Positions 22,601-31,004 of a stretch of DNA of 64,000 nucleotides are shown one piece after another; position 1 is the stretch's first letter; every line of letters starts with the position of its first letter. The stretch comes from Zoogloea sp. LCSB751. GTDB taxonomy: Bacteria; Pseudomonadota; Gammaproteobacteria; Burkholderiales; Rhodocyclaceae. The DNA is taken from contig NZ_MWUM01000023.1 of NCBI RefSeq assembly GCF_002028455.1, forward strand, positions 1-64,000. Direction: 5' to 3'. The position numbers and the translations under genes were made by a program. The notes under the pieces were generated by a model that saw only the letters and a list, made by a program, of their open reading frames with translations, was not told the origin of the DNA and searched no databases.

Positions 22601-24994
22601 CCTGACGGGTCTGAACCCAAGACTGGCGAAACATGACTCCAGGGCCGGTCGGGCGGCCGTCATGTCCTCCAACCAGACACGCTCAGAGCGATCTCCATAC
22701 GCGGCACTCCCCCGCTCAGCGTGACCCAGCAAACCATCGATGATCTCGGGGTTCAGTTCGGCGGATCGCAGCTGCCTTGCGAGCCGGTGACGCAAGTGTC
22801 GGAGGGGTAGAGGCCACGTAAAAACCCCCGCATTTGCAATCCCTGCCTCACTGCATGGCTCCCACTCGAGCGACTTCCCATCGAGGCGCAGCATGAAGAA
22901 CAGCGGCACAGATGGAGTGCCATCTCGGGTAGTGACAGCAACGACCCGACGCCCGAGCTCGGAGTCGCCACTCCTTTCTATCCAGAGCCCCAGCGATCGC
23001 AGATAAGGGAGATATTGTTCTGCGAGAAAGCTACACAGTCGTCGTGGCAGCGGCACAAGGCGTCCTGATCGCGACGCCCCACTCACCTTGTCAGCAACAA
23101 AAGCCGTTCCAGCATCCAAGTCAAAATCCCTGAGCGTCTCGAATGGTGCTCGGATGGGTCGAGCACCGGACGCCGCGTGTAGTGCGACGACCAAGTAGCT
23201 CGTGAGCGCGTTGTGATACTGGAATACATCCTTGCCTCGCAGGTGACGTAAGGCATGAGCGGCTCGACGTATCTCCCTACGTAGAAGCGACTCAATAGGA
23301 TCAAGTCGGCTACCCAACACATTTGAGGTGGATAGGGCTCCGTCAAGCACCGGGACTGGGAGACCTGCACGACGGAGGGTGGCGGCGAGTTCACTACCTG
23401 TCCAGCTTGGATACGCCGCCGCACCTGGCAGTCCAGTTTGAGGATGGCGCGCGTAGAGGCGCGCGAGGATTGCATCCTTCGTTGTGGTGTAAAGCTGCGA
23501 GGGCAGTACATTGGCAAGCATGCCGGCGGTCACGCGCGGCGCGACCTCCTGCATGACCTCCCGGAACCGGCTTGACAACACCTGTGCCGGGAGCAGATCC
23601 CCCAAGACGGTCGGCGATACGGGTAGCAATCGCTCGATACCGGCGGCAAACACCCCGGCCACCTCCTCAGGCAACCGAAGCTCATAATGGGCGCTCAACG
23701 CTCGAACCCAGCGGGCTTGGTCATCAGTTGGGCTCCAACCTCGGCTGGGGCGGGCACTCGCGCGTAACAGTGCCCCCGATGACGCAATCGACCATTCTTC
23801 ACCGGCACTATCCGACAGCCTCATGGCAAGGACTCGGGCGAGAGAGCGCCCGGTGTTGATTGCGATCCAGACAACGGCAGCAAGCAGTTGGTCCTCTGCG
23901 GCACTCGTCTTTAAAGCTGTCGCAATCCATGCTTGGATGTCATGCAGTTCCCCGGGAGTGAGGCGCGACCAAGTCCAAGACAGGAACTGGTTTTCTTCAA
24001 GGGTACTGAGGAGGATTGATGAAGCGTATTTGACTTGGCCAGCGAGCGTTGCATCCTGAGGTACGCTCACACAGACCAGATCATCGTCACGGCCCCCAAC
24101 GAGCTCAAGGCCCGATGACGACGCGTCGTCATTGTCATAGAGCAAAGCAGGGAACACCGGCGCAGCGGCATGCAGTTGCTCAATCCTTGTGTGCCACAAA
24201 GTGGCGTCGAAAAGCTGTCCACGTAAAGGCCCAGCTGCAGCATGGTCTTCCCGCAGCGCAACCTGGCTCAGCGCACGCAAGAATGCTCGAGCGCTGGATT
24301 CCAACTGCTCAGATCGTAGCTGTACCGCCACGCGGACACATATTTGGGCGTCGAGCGCGTAGGGGTCTCGGGCTGTTAGCCGCAACGAATTCAGGATGTC
24401 TAGCCAAGCAGCCTTGCCATCACCTGCAAGTCTTAGCCGGGTTGCAACCTCTCGGACAGCCGAGTCGAGGAGGATCCCCCTCTCTGCACGTTCAAGCGCA
24501 TGCACAAGCAGCCACAGCCGCAGGCGGTCATACCCGGCCCGCCCGACAGTGTCACCCGACGCATAGGGGTTACGCGTCGCCAACAAGGCATAGAGGTACT
24601 GGGTATCCAGTCCGCCCTCAAACCGGGCGCGGGCCGGCAAAGCATCCGGTAGCGGCCGATAGTGTTCAAGTACATGTTGCCCGGCGACGGCCAACCGGTG
24701 CGCCAAACTCCACAACAGTCCTGCATGCGCGTTCTCGTCAGCCCACAACTCCAGGTCGTTGAGAATGCCGGGCTTAACGATGTAGTGCAGGATGGATCCG
24801 ACAGCCCCGGGCCGCTCGACAGCGGCAGTCGCGTCGCACAACAGCATGACAGGAGGCAGCAGATCTTCGGCACCTGCCCACTTGTACAGAACATCCCACG
24901 TAGCCACGGGGGGAGCAGGAGTCGTTGCAAAAACCCGATTGTCCAGGTCTAATGGCGCGGCTTGAGTGGGCTGCAAGGACTTAGAGAGAGGCAC
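19589..24994 (-). CDS. Giant recombinase with two tyrosine-recombinase catalytic domains, probable island integrase
   Basis: At 1801 residues this is four to five times the size of a phage-type integrase. The C-terminal catalytic domain (about 1310-1545) has R1348 (FGLRVGES), H1463-x2-R1466 (HHARHSAGN), H1520 (YLGHADAGTT) and nucleophile Y1530 (EYYLH). An earlier region (about 590-780) repeats the fold: R612 (SGARPIRAP), R732-x2-R735 (LRHLRH, first His replaced by Arg), H758 (LLGHAERG) and Y766 (AAYGD). A core-binding-like helical region (about 1180-1290) precedes the second domain; residues 1-580 are unrecognised. The start lies 118 bp from a tRNA-Arg 3' fragment, so it very likely integrates the island there. 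No frameshift is seen across 5.4 kb. Confidence 0.75.
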   Translation of the reverse strand: MPLSKSLQPTQAAPLDLDNRVFATTPAPPVATWDVLYKWAGAEDLLPPVMLLCDATAAVERPGAVGSILHYIVKPGILNDLELWADENAHAGLLWSLAHRLAVAGQHVLEHYRPLPDALPARARFEGGLDTQYLYALLATRNPYASGDTVGRAGYDRLRLWLLVHALERAERGILLDSAVREVATRLRLAGDGKAAWLDILNSLRLTARDPYALDAQICVRVAVQLRSEQLESSARAFLRALSQVALREDHAAAGPLRGQLFDATLWHTRIEQLHAAAPVFPALLYDNDDASSSGLELVGGRDDDLVCVSVPQDATLAGQVKYASSILLSTLEENQFLSWTWSRLTPGELHDIQAWIATALKTSAAEDQLLAAVVWIAINTGRSLARVLAMRLSDSAGEEWSIASSGALLRASARPSRGWSPTDDQARWVRALSAHYELRLPEEVAGVFAAGIERLLPVSPTVLGDLLPAQVLSSRFREVMQEVAPRVTAGMLANVLPSQLYTTTKDAILARLYARHPQTGLPGAAAYPSWTGSELAATLRRAGLPVPVLDGALSTSNVLGSRLDPIESLLRREIRRAAHALRHLRGKDVFQYHNALTSYLVVALHAASGARPIRAPFETLRDFDLDAGTAFVADKVSGASRSGRLVPLPRRLCSFLAEQYLPYLRSLGLWIERSGDSELGRRVVAVTTRDGTPSVPLFFMLRLDGKSLEWEPCSEAGIANAGVFTWPLPLRHLRHRLARQLRSAELNPEIIDGLLGHAERGSAAYGDRSERVWLEDMTAARPALESCFASLGFRPVRISRHLESTPLENLVPRVADQQGPVLFGRAERAIRRRERLRGAVQGARMMIETVCDGRQIGELTTDEIDQLSRALVFNPNGIPHALGSLRYAVFLRQLERAQERQLRPIRMRRVYLAFTDEPSAITPMACGAYRTYQRLANLMSLVPEPAYLPRALGQALALGVLRLVLESRLTDGDALRDILAGENYRVIGFRDRTYIELGEKIAEAGPDALCRRLEISQAAARLLAAGLTGKRANNAGKRTIDQNLHPLVDCIQGHSPSASGIANVEQLVLATARLVDQVNAVSRPGIVAGYLAGRVKSLSLNWYDFTRLQDGHVRDFGYLVKEADSPQQKEMPAASVSLAVNTSVGPDRRQQANRKLIGAIVHLLGEKEGSRRLARDERAVGIRELVAEAVGEPGSMVCLLAHWAAHLLTRQNQHRDQYLSLSTVERYLCALSKYIVELAPDIEIEELDEDEITEVYASIIDDVPPKSQRYSRLRLEEFHDWLLWQKSVEEPDWSLVAGADKSLNANPGVVSEAEYLRVFSYLEKSAGDETAKLAALLLLFAYRFGLRVGESLGLLRKDIVGDPEFGLIVIVRNNKLRKLKTNKSSRRLVPLLADLDEREVKLIRNMMAKAEAQGGGDSNYPVFGIDATNIERRKRRVFASRLRKLLIPLLRVVTGNSRANVHHARHSAGNVIAASVFGVDELGLSDCESTSINTIKNILLGSSERTRRALPAVERYLGHADAGTTQEYYLHILDCWSNQYNALDAEKEVRLAGVKYLDDAPASCAVILAGAERQQVRSLTVADSLMYLRLRARGFARDVAADALDVDENVAELIDKRLDNMAGRFRFSASERAFAPSMLEMYPSLAQLITRFSDSVWDEWIDWARKRWCVAKIARTSHLYSKITTSRQLVLWTAEDLEAAKYHLNWWGIGNEQLLAVHSPRCSSKLISTAQSYGLEVKDCKKSSPAVQIDTVRCGDDGQFTVDHRLAILVRETDHPIRHGAEFLMSIVLGEIVGGFSRKG

Positions 24995-25111
24995 GTTGGG
25001 CTAGGGCTGGCGATCGATGATCTGCACAGCCTAGCATCTACACCCCGTTTTTGCAGGTTGTAGACCTAATGTTGAAGTTTTTGTGCGTATAATGCGCACA
25101 GAGATGGCGTA
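24995..25111. other. Gap between recombinase gene and attachment site
   Basis: This short stretch must hold the minus-strand recombinase promoter. It also contains a plus-strand TATAAT at 25088-25093 that would read toward the tRNA fragment, without a well-spaced -35. Confidence 0.35.
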
Positions 25112-25153
25112 CCCTCCGAAGGGTCGGACGTTCGAATCGTCTCGGGCGCGCCA
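25112..25153 (+). other. 3' half of tRNA-Arg(CCG), probable right attachment site (attR)
   Basis: The sequence runs from a CTCCGAA anticodon loop (anticodon CCG, 25116-25118) through the 3' anticodon strand, variable loop and T arm (TTCGAAT, 25131-25137) to acceptor strand CGGGCGC, discriminator G and CCA (25151-25153). The matching 5' half (GCGCCCG acceptor, D arm) is absent; unrelated DNA takes its place. Such a fragment next to an integrase gene is the usual mark of site-specific integration into a tRNA 3' end. The intact tRNA should lie at the other island end, left of this window. Confidence 0.75.
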
Positions 25154-25227
25154 CAAACCGGAAAAATGTGCTAGAGTGCGGCCCCTTTCTTGCAGAACTT
25201 CGTAAGAAAAGAGCAAAAAATTTGTAT

Positions 25228-25303
25228 TCCTCGATAGCTCAGTCGGTAGAGCGCCGGACTGTTAATCCGTAGGTCCCTGGTTCGAGCCCAGGTCGAGGAG
25301 CCA
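25228..25303 (+). tRNA. tRNA-Asn (GTT)
   Basis: A complete 76-nt cloverleaf with encoded CCA. Acceptor TCCTCGA pairs with TCGAGGA. The anticodon loop is CTGTTAA with anticodon GTT. The T loop is TTCGAGC. Confidence 0.95.
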
Positions 25304-25312
25304 GAATTCAAT

Positions 25313-25388
25313 GCGGCAGTAGCTCAGTTGGTAGAGCGCAACCTTGCCAAGGTTGAGGTCGAGAGTTCGAGACTCTTCTGCCGCTCCA
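25313..25388 (+). tRNA. tRNA-Gly (GCC)
   Basis: A complete 76-nt cloverleaf with encoded CCA. Acceptor GCGGCAG pairs with CTGCCGC. The anticodon loop is TTGCCAA with anticodon GCC. It lies 9 bp after tRNA-Asn, in the same cluster. Confidence 0.93.
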
Positions 25389-25400
25389 GTTTCAAGAAGT

Positions 25401-25476
25401 GGGTTGTTAGCTCAGTTGGTAGAGCAGCGGACTCTTAATCCGTAGGTCGAGTGTTCGAGCCACTCACAACCCACCA
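25401..25476 (+). tRNA. tRNA-Lys (CTT)
   Basis: A complete 76-nt cloverleaf with encoded CCA. Acceptor GGGTTGT pairs with ACAACCC. The anticodon loop is CTCTTAA with anticodon CTT, reading AAG. Confidence 0.93.
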
Positions 25477-25487
25477 AGCATCATCGC

Positions 25488-25511
25488 AAAGGCCACCTCC
25501 GGGTGGCCTTT
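25488..25511. terminator. Terminator of the tRNA cluster and of the convergent SulP gene
   Basis: A perfect 10-bp stem (AAAGGCCACC / GGTGGCCTTT) with a TCCG loop lies 11 bp after tRNA-Lys. It ends 17 bp before the end of the convergent permease gene. The A and T arms make it usable in both directions. Confidence 0.8.
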
Positions 25512-25528
25512 GTCATTTCTGGCGCCCC

Positions 25529-27169
25529 TCACGTGCCCTTCCGCAGGCGCGTCGCTTGCACCGCGTCATCCACGCTCCAGTAGGCGGCGATGGCGTGGTC
25601 GGTCTCGCCCACCAGGCCGGCGCGGGCCAGCGCATCGCGGATACGGTCCTTCACCCGGGCCAGGGCCAGCTCGATGCCGGCGCTACGCAGGTTGGCAGCC
25701 AGTTCGGCGAGCGCCTCGCCGGCCGTCACATCCAACTCGTCGCACACCTCCAGACTCAGCACCACCACACCCGGCTGCAGCGCCAGGGCCGTCGCGCGCA
25801 CGGACTGGAAAGCCTGCTCCGCATTGGCAAAGAACAGCGGCTCATCCACTCGCAGGATCAGCAGGCCGGGAATACGGATCGCCTCCGCGTGGCGCTGGCA
25901 ATCCTGATAGTCGCGAGTGCCCGGCAACTGTCCCAGCTCCACCACCACCGGCTGCGCGAAGCGATGAATGGCCAGCAGCAGCGATGAGCCCACCGCCAGC
26001 AGCATGCCGAACAGAACCCCGAAGACCAGCACCGCCACCGCCGCCATCACTGCCAGCCAGGCGTCGCCGCCCGCGCGCAGACCGGTGATGACCGCCTTCG
26101 GCCACAGGTTGTGGGACAGGATGCCGACCATCACCGCCGCCAGCACCGGCAAGGGCAGCAGCCCCAGCGCAGTGCGGGCATGCCACAGCAGCAGGCCCAA
26201 GGTGAGCGCCGCGGCGAGCCCAGCCGCCTTGCTGCGCGCCCCCGCCGAATAGTTGGCCGCCGCCGCCGAAAAGCCCGCCCCCACCGGCAGGCCCTGCAGG
26301 ACTCCGCTCAGCAGATTGCTGGCGCCGATCGCCAGCAGCTCCCGGTCCGCGCTGAGCGTGTCGCCTTTCTGCAGCGCCAATGAACGCACCGCCCCCCAGG
26401 ACTCGGCGAACAGGATCAGCAGCAGCGCCGGCGCCCATTCGGCCATGCGCAGCCAGCGCTCGGCGCTCAGGGACGGTAGATCCAAAGCCAGGCTACGCCA
26501 CTCGATATGCCCCACCAGGGCGATACCGCGACTGCCCAGGTCGAAGGTGGCGGACGCCACGATGCCCAGCGCCAGCACCACCAGCGACTGGGGCAGGAAG
26601 ACCACGCGCCGTAAACCGTGATGCACCGCCAGCCACAGCAGCAGCGCGACGGCGCCGAGCCCGACGCTGGGCCAGTGGATCGCGTCGGCCGCATCGATCA
26701 GCCCGACCAGCAGCTGCCAGGCGTTGCGGCCTGGCACATAGACGCCGGCCAGATGGGGCAACTGCTTGAGCACGATGGTCACCGCCAGGCCCCACGCAAA
26801 GCCGCGCAGCACCGGCCGCGAGATGAAAGCACCGATGGAACCGGTATGCAGCAGGCCCGCCATCACAAACAGCGCACCGGTCAGCAGCACCAGCGCGTAG
26901 CCCATCTCCGGCCCGCCCACCGCCACTGCGGTGGCAAAGATCGCCGCGGCGGACGAAGTCGGCGCGACGACCGCGAAACGGCTTGAGCCGAACAGCGGAT
27001 AAACGATCAAGCCCACCAGCGCCGCCAGCAGCGCGTGGGACGGCGGCACACCGGCAATCGCCGCATAGGCCACCGACTCGGGCAGCAGCACGCCGGCCAC
27101 CGACAGGCCGGCGAGGATGTCTCCCCACGGCAGACTGGGCGCAGCAGGCAGGGTTCGGAGCGGCGACAT
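25529..27169 (-). CDS. SulP-family anion transporter with STAS domain
   Basis: This 546-residue inner-membrane permease has a Sulfate_transp domain of about 10-12 hydrophobic segments (about 15-410), starting with the GLSVAGVLLPESVAYAAIAG signature. A cytoplasmic STAS domain (about 425-535) contains VVVLSLEVCDELDVTAGEAL. Family members carry sulfate, bicarbonate or dicarboxylates; which one cannot be told here. It is a lone gene at the core side of the island junction. Confidence 0.85.
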   Translation of the reverse strand: MSPLRTLPAAPSLPWGDILAGLSVAGVLLPESVAYAAIAGVPPSHALLAALVGLIVYPLFGSSRFAVVAPTSSAAAIFATAVAVGGPEMGYALVLLTGALFVMAGLLHTGSIGAFISRPVLRGFAWGLAVTIVLKQLPHLAGVYVPGRNAWQLLVGLIDAADAIHWPSVGLGAVALLLWLAVHHGLRRVVFLPQSLVVLALGIVASATFDLGSRGIALVGHIEWRSLALDLPSLSAERWLRMAEWAPALLLILFAESWGAVRSLALQKGDTLSADRELLAIGASNLLSGVLQGLPVGAGFSAAAANYSAGARSKAAGLAAALTLGLLLWHARTALGLLPLPVLAAVMVGILSHNLWPKAVITGLRAGGDAWLAVMAAVAVLVFGVLFGMLLAVGSSLLLAIHRFAQPVVVELGQLPGTRDYQDCQRHAEAIRIPGLLILRVDEPLFFANAEQAFQSVRATALALQPGVVVLSLEVCDELDVTAGEALAELAANLRSAGIELALARVKDRIRDALARAGLVGETDHAIAAYWSVDDAVQATRLRKGT

Positions 27170-27289
27170 GGCGAACGGGGATCGGCATCGAATGGAGCAT
27201 TATCCCCATTCCGCGACATCCGGGAGATGGTCAATGGCGCAAGGCCGGCGAGGGTTATCCCTAAAGGGATTTACCGGCCACGCTGAGTT

Positions 27290-27299
27290 ACGTTAACGT
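27290..27299. promoter_or_regulatory. ACGTTAACGT palindrome in a divergent promoter region
   Basis: The 237-bp gap between SulP and the hydrolase gene holds a perfect 10-bp palindrome, imperfectly extended on each side (GTTACGTTAACGTCAAC). A TATAAA-like -10 follows at about 27306. It is a plausible operator; the regulator is not evident nearby. Confidence 0.4.
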
Positions 27300-27406
27300 C
27301 AACATTATAAAAAGGCGCCGCCCGATATCCGTTCCGTCTCCGGAAGCCGCGCCCGGCACGGAAGGGAAACCATCGGCAGCCCTCCGACACCGCCAAAGGA
27401 GAACCC

Positions 27407-28225
27407 ATGTCCGAATCCGACGCCCCCCGCAACACAGCCCAGGACATCTGGGTCGAGCACCCCCACGGCCGCCTGTTCTCCCGCGTGTGGACGCCCACCA
27501 ACCGGGGCGCCAGCACATTGCCCGCCGAGCCCATCGTGCTGCTGCACGACTCCCTCGGCTGCGTCGATCTGTGGCGTGACTTCCCGGCCGAACTCAGCGC
27601 CGCCACCGGCCGCCGCGTGATCGCCTACGACCGTCTCGGCTTCGGCCGCTCCGACCCGCGGGACGACACGCTGAACCTCGACTTCATTGCCGACGAAGCC
27701 CGCAGCTACTTCGCCACCGTGCGCCGCCACTATGGCTTCAGCGGCTTCATCGTGCTGGGGCACAGCGTCGGCGGTGGCATGGCCGTCAATTGCGCGGCCC
27801 AGTTTCCCGACGACTGCAAGGCCGTCATCACCATCGCCGCCCAGGCCTTCCTGGAAGACCGCACGATCAAAGGCATCCGCATCGCCAAGGAACAGTTTCA
27901 GGACGACAAGCAGATCGACCGCCTGCGCAGATACCACGGCGACAAGGCCCGCTGGGTGCTCGACGCCTGGACCGAAACCTGGCTCGCCCCCGATTTCGCC
28001 GATTGGTCCCTGCATCCCGTGCTGCCAAAGGTGAGTTGCCCACTGCTGGCCATCCACGGCCTCCACGACGAATACGGCTCGACCCGCCATCCCGAACTGA
28101 TCGGCGAACTGAGCAACGGCCCCGCCCGCGTCGAGATCATCCCGGACACCTTCCACATGCCCCACCGGGAAAAGCCGGATACCATCGTCACGCTGGTATC
28201 CGACTTCATCGCGACGCTGCCGTAA
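27407..28225 (+). CDS. Alpha/beta hydrolase
   Basis: This 272-residue cytoplasmic hydrolase has an HDSLGCVDLW oxyanion region, the nucleophile elbow VLGHSVGGGM, an acid in AIHGLHDEYG and the catalytic His in DTFHMPHREKP. AAGGAG precedes the ATG. The membrane-protein gene follows 12 bp later, so they are probably cotranscribed. The substrate is unknown; haloalkane dehalogenase, esterase and C-C hydrolase all share this frame. Confidence 0.8.
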   Translation: MSESDAPRNTAQDIWVEHPHGRLFSRVWTPTNRGASTLPAEPIVLLHDSLGCVDLWRDFPAELSAATGRRVIAYDRLGFGRSDPRDDTLNLDFIADEARSYFATVRRHYGFSGFIVLGHSVGGGMAVNCAAQFPDDCKAVITIAAQAFLEDRTIKGIRIAKEQFQDDKQIDRLRRYHGDKARWVLDAWTETWLAPDFADWSLHPVLPKVSCPLLAIHGLHDEYGSTRHPELIGELSNGPARVEIIPDTFHMPHREKPDTIVTLVSDFIATLP

Positions 28226-28237
28226 ACCATTGCCGGC

Positions 28238-28738
28238 ATGAAACCATCCCCCGGCACCCTCTCCTTCCTCGTGCTGCAGGCTGTGCTCACCGGCTTTGTC
28301 TGGCACAGCGCCCAAACGCTACCGCCGATTGTCGCATCGCACTTCTCGGCCTCCGGCATCGCCAATGGCTTCATGCCGCGCCAAGCCTACGTGATCGGCT
28401 TCTCGCTGCTCCTCATCGGCATTCCACTGCTGATCGCCTTTCTACCGGGGAGTCTGGCCCGCCGCAGCAGCGCCCACCTCAACATCCCCAACCGCCCCTA
28501 CTGGCTGGCCCCCGAACGCCGGGACATGACCCTCTCCTTCATCAGCAGCCATGGCAAATGGTTTGCGGCTGCAGTGAGCCTCTTCCTCGGCTACGTCCAT
28601 TGGCTCATCGTACAAGCCAACCGGCTCCAGCCGCCGACGCTCTCCAGCGCCGACATCCTCGGCGGCCTGGCCATCTTCCTGCTGGCACTCGGCATCTGGC
28701 TGGCCGGCCTGTACCTGCGCTTCAGGAAAGCATGCTGA
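28238..28738 (+). CDS. DUF1648-type membrane protein
   Basis: This 166-residue protein has four likely membrane segments (FLVLQAVLTGFVWHS, VIGFSLLLIGIPLLIAFLP, WFAAAVSLFLGYVHW, LGGLAIFLLALGIWLAGLYL). The N-terminal LPPIVASHFSASGIANGF motif is typical of DUF1648 proteins, some linked to bacteriocin immunity or SdpI-like functions. Its own role is unknown. Confidence 0.65.
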   Translation: MKPSPGTLSFLVLQAVLTGFVWHSAQTLPPIVASHFSASGIANGFMPRQAYVIGFSLLLIGIPLLIAFLPGSLARRSSAHLNIPNRPYWLAPERRDMTLSFISSHGKWFAAAVSLFLGYVHWLIVQANRLQPPTLSSADILGGLAIFLLALGIWLAGLYLRFRKAC

Positions 28739-28837
28739 CGCAATAGGCGCAGCACGCGGCATGCCATTCAGCCGCACCAATTCCAATAGAATATTCCGGA
28801 AGTTCTTCGATCCTCAATCCAGACTTCCTCTCCCACC

Positions 28838-29701
28838 ATGCACTTCATACCTTCTGACCGCCGGCCGATCACGGCAGCCCTGCTACTGTTGCTGGCCGCA
28901 CTGTCCGGCTGCTCCAGCATGCCTCAGAAGCCCGACAGCGGTAACAAGTCCGGGGCCGACCTGCTGGATGTTCCCGACACCCCACTCGTCCGGTTCGGCA
29001 AAGGCACACCCCCGGTCGTCCTGCAGGCCGGGCTCGGCGACAGCAAGAAAACCTGGAAAAACGTGCTTCAACCACTCGCGGCAGAACATCTGGTCGTGGC
29101 CATCGACCGACCGGGGCGCAACGGTCTGGCGGATGCGGACACGCCGCGCGACCCCTGCTCCATCGCCCGCGAGCAGCACGCCCTGCTGCGCGAGGCCGGC
29201 ATCACGCCCCCCTACCTCCTCGTCGGCCATTCCCTCGGCGGGCTGTACCAGTTCGTCTATGCCAAGCTCTATCCCCAGGAAGTGGCCGGCATCGTCTTGC
29301 TGGATCCCACACCGCCGCACCATTGGACGCGGATCCAGCGAGAGGCACCTTCCGCCGCGGCGCTGCTGAAGACGCTCCGCGTCGTGGCCTTCTCCCGCAC
29401 CGACCGCGCCGAGTTCGACGATCAGGAAACCTGCCTGGACACCCTCGACCTGCAGACGCCGCTGGCCAAACCCGCCAAGGTACTCGTCGCAGGACGCCTC
29501 CGCCCCGAGGAAAAAGGGGATTTCGAGAAAATGATGAAGCAGTCGTGCCGGGACTGGGCCCGCCTCACGGGCATCGCCGCGCTGGACGTGGTCTGGGACT
29601 CCGGCCATTTCATCCAGAAGGACGGCCCCGAAGACGTTATCGATGCCGTACGGCAGGTGAGCACCCCAACGCACGACAGCAGCTTCGCTGAAAGGAAATG
29701 A
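28838..29701 (+). CDS. Lipoprotein alpha/beta hydrolase
   Basis: This 287-residue protein begins with a lipoprotein signal (LLLLLAALSGC lipobox). The hydrolase core has VVLQAGLGDSKKTW, the nucleophile elbow LLVGHSLGGLYQ and a C-terminal DSGHFIQKDGP catalytic His. It is likely membrane-anchored and faces the periplasm. Its stop overlaps the start of the next lipoprotein gene (ATGA), so both are made from one transcript. Confidence 0.8.
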   Translation: MHFIPSDRRPITAALLLLLAALSGCSSMPQKPDSGNKSGADLLDVPDTPLVRFGKGTPPVVLQAGLGDSKKTWKNVLQPLAAEHLVVAIDRPGRNGLADADTPRDPCSIAREQHALLREAGITPPYLLVGHSLGGLYQFVYAKLYPQEVAGIVLLDPTPPHHWTRIQREAPSAAALLKTLRVVAFSRTDRAEFDDQETCLDTLDLQTPLAKPAKVLVAGRLRPEEKGDFEKMMKQSCRDWARLTGIAALDVVWDSGHFIQKDGPEDVIDAVRQVSTPTHDSSFAERK

Positions 29702-30087
29702 AAGCGATGCATCGATCCCGCATGCGACACCTTCTACCGGGACTGCTCAGCGCACTCCTCCTCGCCAGCCTGGGCGCCTGCACAACGATCAGCCCCAGCG
29801 CGCGCCTGCAGGAACGGCAATCGGCCATCGTCACCGGCCAAACGACCAAGAAGGACATCCAGGAACGCTTCGGTGCGCCAACCGAGGAAATCCGCGAAGA
29901 TGGCGTGAACATCTGGGTCTACAGCGGCAAGATGGAAGTGCCCTTCGTGCTCGGCATGATCCCCGTACTCGGAGACGCCCTGGACGCCATCGAGACGGCC
30001 CACAACCTGCAGACCCATTACGAACTCATCGTCCAGTTCGATGCCCGCGACGTGGTCAAGAAACACAAGCTGCGCGAAATGGAATAG
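29698..30087 (+). CDS. Small lipoprotein, SmpA/OmlA (BamE)-like
   Basis: This 129-residue lipoprotein has a LLASLGAC lipobox and a SmpA/OmlA-like fold signature: an IVTGQTTKKDIQERFGAPTE segment and an EDGVNIWVYSGK strand. BamE proteins belong to the outer-membrane assembly complex, but many paralogues have other roles. Translation is coupled to the upstream hydrolase by an ATGA overlap. An in-frame ATG at 29707 is an alternative start. Confidence 0.65.
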   Translation: MKAMHRSRMRHLLPGLLSALLLASLGACTTISPSARLQERQSAIVTGQTTKKDIQERFGAPTEEIREDGVNIWVYSGKMEVPFVLGMIPVLGDALDAIETAHNLQTHYELIVQFDARDVVKKHKLREME

Positions 30088-30109
30088 ACGGGCAAACAGC
30101 GGATAACCC

Positions 30110-30643
30110 ATGCACACCTATATCGCCTTGTTCCGCGCCATCAACGTCGGCGGCAAGAACACCCTGCCGATGAAATCCCTGACGACACTGCTCGAACACA
30201 TCGGCGCGACAGAGATCCACACCTACATCCAGAGCGGCAACGCGGTATTCCGCCATGCCGGCGACGCCGTGCCGGTTGCCGCACGACTGGTGGCGGCAAT
30301 CGGGGAACAGTATGGCTTCGAACCCCAGGTGCTGCTGCTGAGCCGGAAGGACATCCTGCGGGCCTGCGAGCGGAATCCGTTTCCCGAGGCGGAGGCCGAA
30401 CCCACATCGCTGCACCTCGGCTTCCTGGCCGCCACGCCCCCTGCGCCAGACCTGCAAAAGCTGGCGAGCCTCAAGAAGGACAATGAGCGCTTCCTGCTTG
30501 ACGGAAACGTGTTCTACCTCCACGCCCCCGACGGCGTCGGCCGCTCCAAACTGGCTGCCGGCAGCGAACGCCTGCTCGGCGTACCAATGACGGACCGCAA
30601 CTGGCGGACGGTCTGCAAGCTCCGCGAACTGGCCGGGCCTTAG
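30110..30643 (+). CDS. DUF1697 family protein
   Basis: This 177-residue protein is full length for DUF1697. It shows the family start YIALFRAINVGGKNTLPM, the central HTYIQSGNAVF and the end motif MTDRNWRTVCKL. The family is widespread in bacteria with no settled function. Confidence 0.85.
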   Translation: MHTYIALFRAINVGGKNTLPMKSLTTLLEHIGATEIHTYIQSGNAVFRHAGDAVPVAARLVAAIGEQYGFEPQVLLLSRKDILRACERNPFPEAEAEPTSLHLGFLAATPPAPDLQKLASLKKDNERFLLDGNVFYLHAPDGVGRSKLAAGSERLLGVPMTDRNWRTVCKLRELAGP

Positions 30644-31004
30644 TGCCCACCCGGCCGCAGCGCCGGCCAGACGGGCGCATCTACTCAGACGCGCGTCAGC
30701 CACACGTCGATGTTGCCGCGCGTGGCATTAGAAACGGGACCTTGAGCGCGCCATCGGACGACTCGGCACGGCCGCCTCGCCCCCCGGTGGCAGTGGCATG
30801 GACACGGTACAAGACCTTTTCGATGGACATGGTCATCTCCTGCCAGGGCGGTTTGAATGAAAGAAATGCCAATGGGCAGTTCTCACTTTAGACGCCAGCC
30901 GAAACCAGGAAGCGCCTGGCCTCCAGAAATCTTGATGCAGACAGGCCAGCTCAGCTACAGACGAGGCACAGCCGTTTCCGGGGAACGAACGTGTGTCATA
31001 CCGA
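30644..31004. other. Intergenic, nothing found
   Basis: About 360 bp between the DUF1697 gene and the convergent LprI-like gene. Only short frames are present and no clear hairpin with a U-run. Confidence 0.4.

Noticed and set aside
25112..25153. Functional tRNA-Arg gene
   Set aside because: The 5' acceptor strand and D arm are missing, and the upstream bases cannot pair to rebuild the anticodon stem, so only the 3' half is tRNA-derived.
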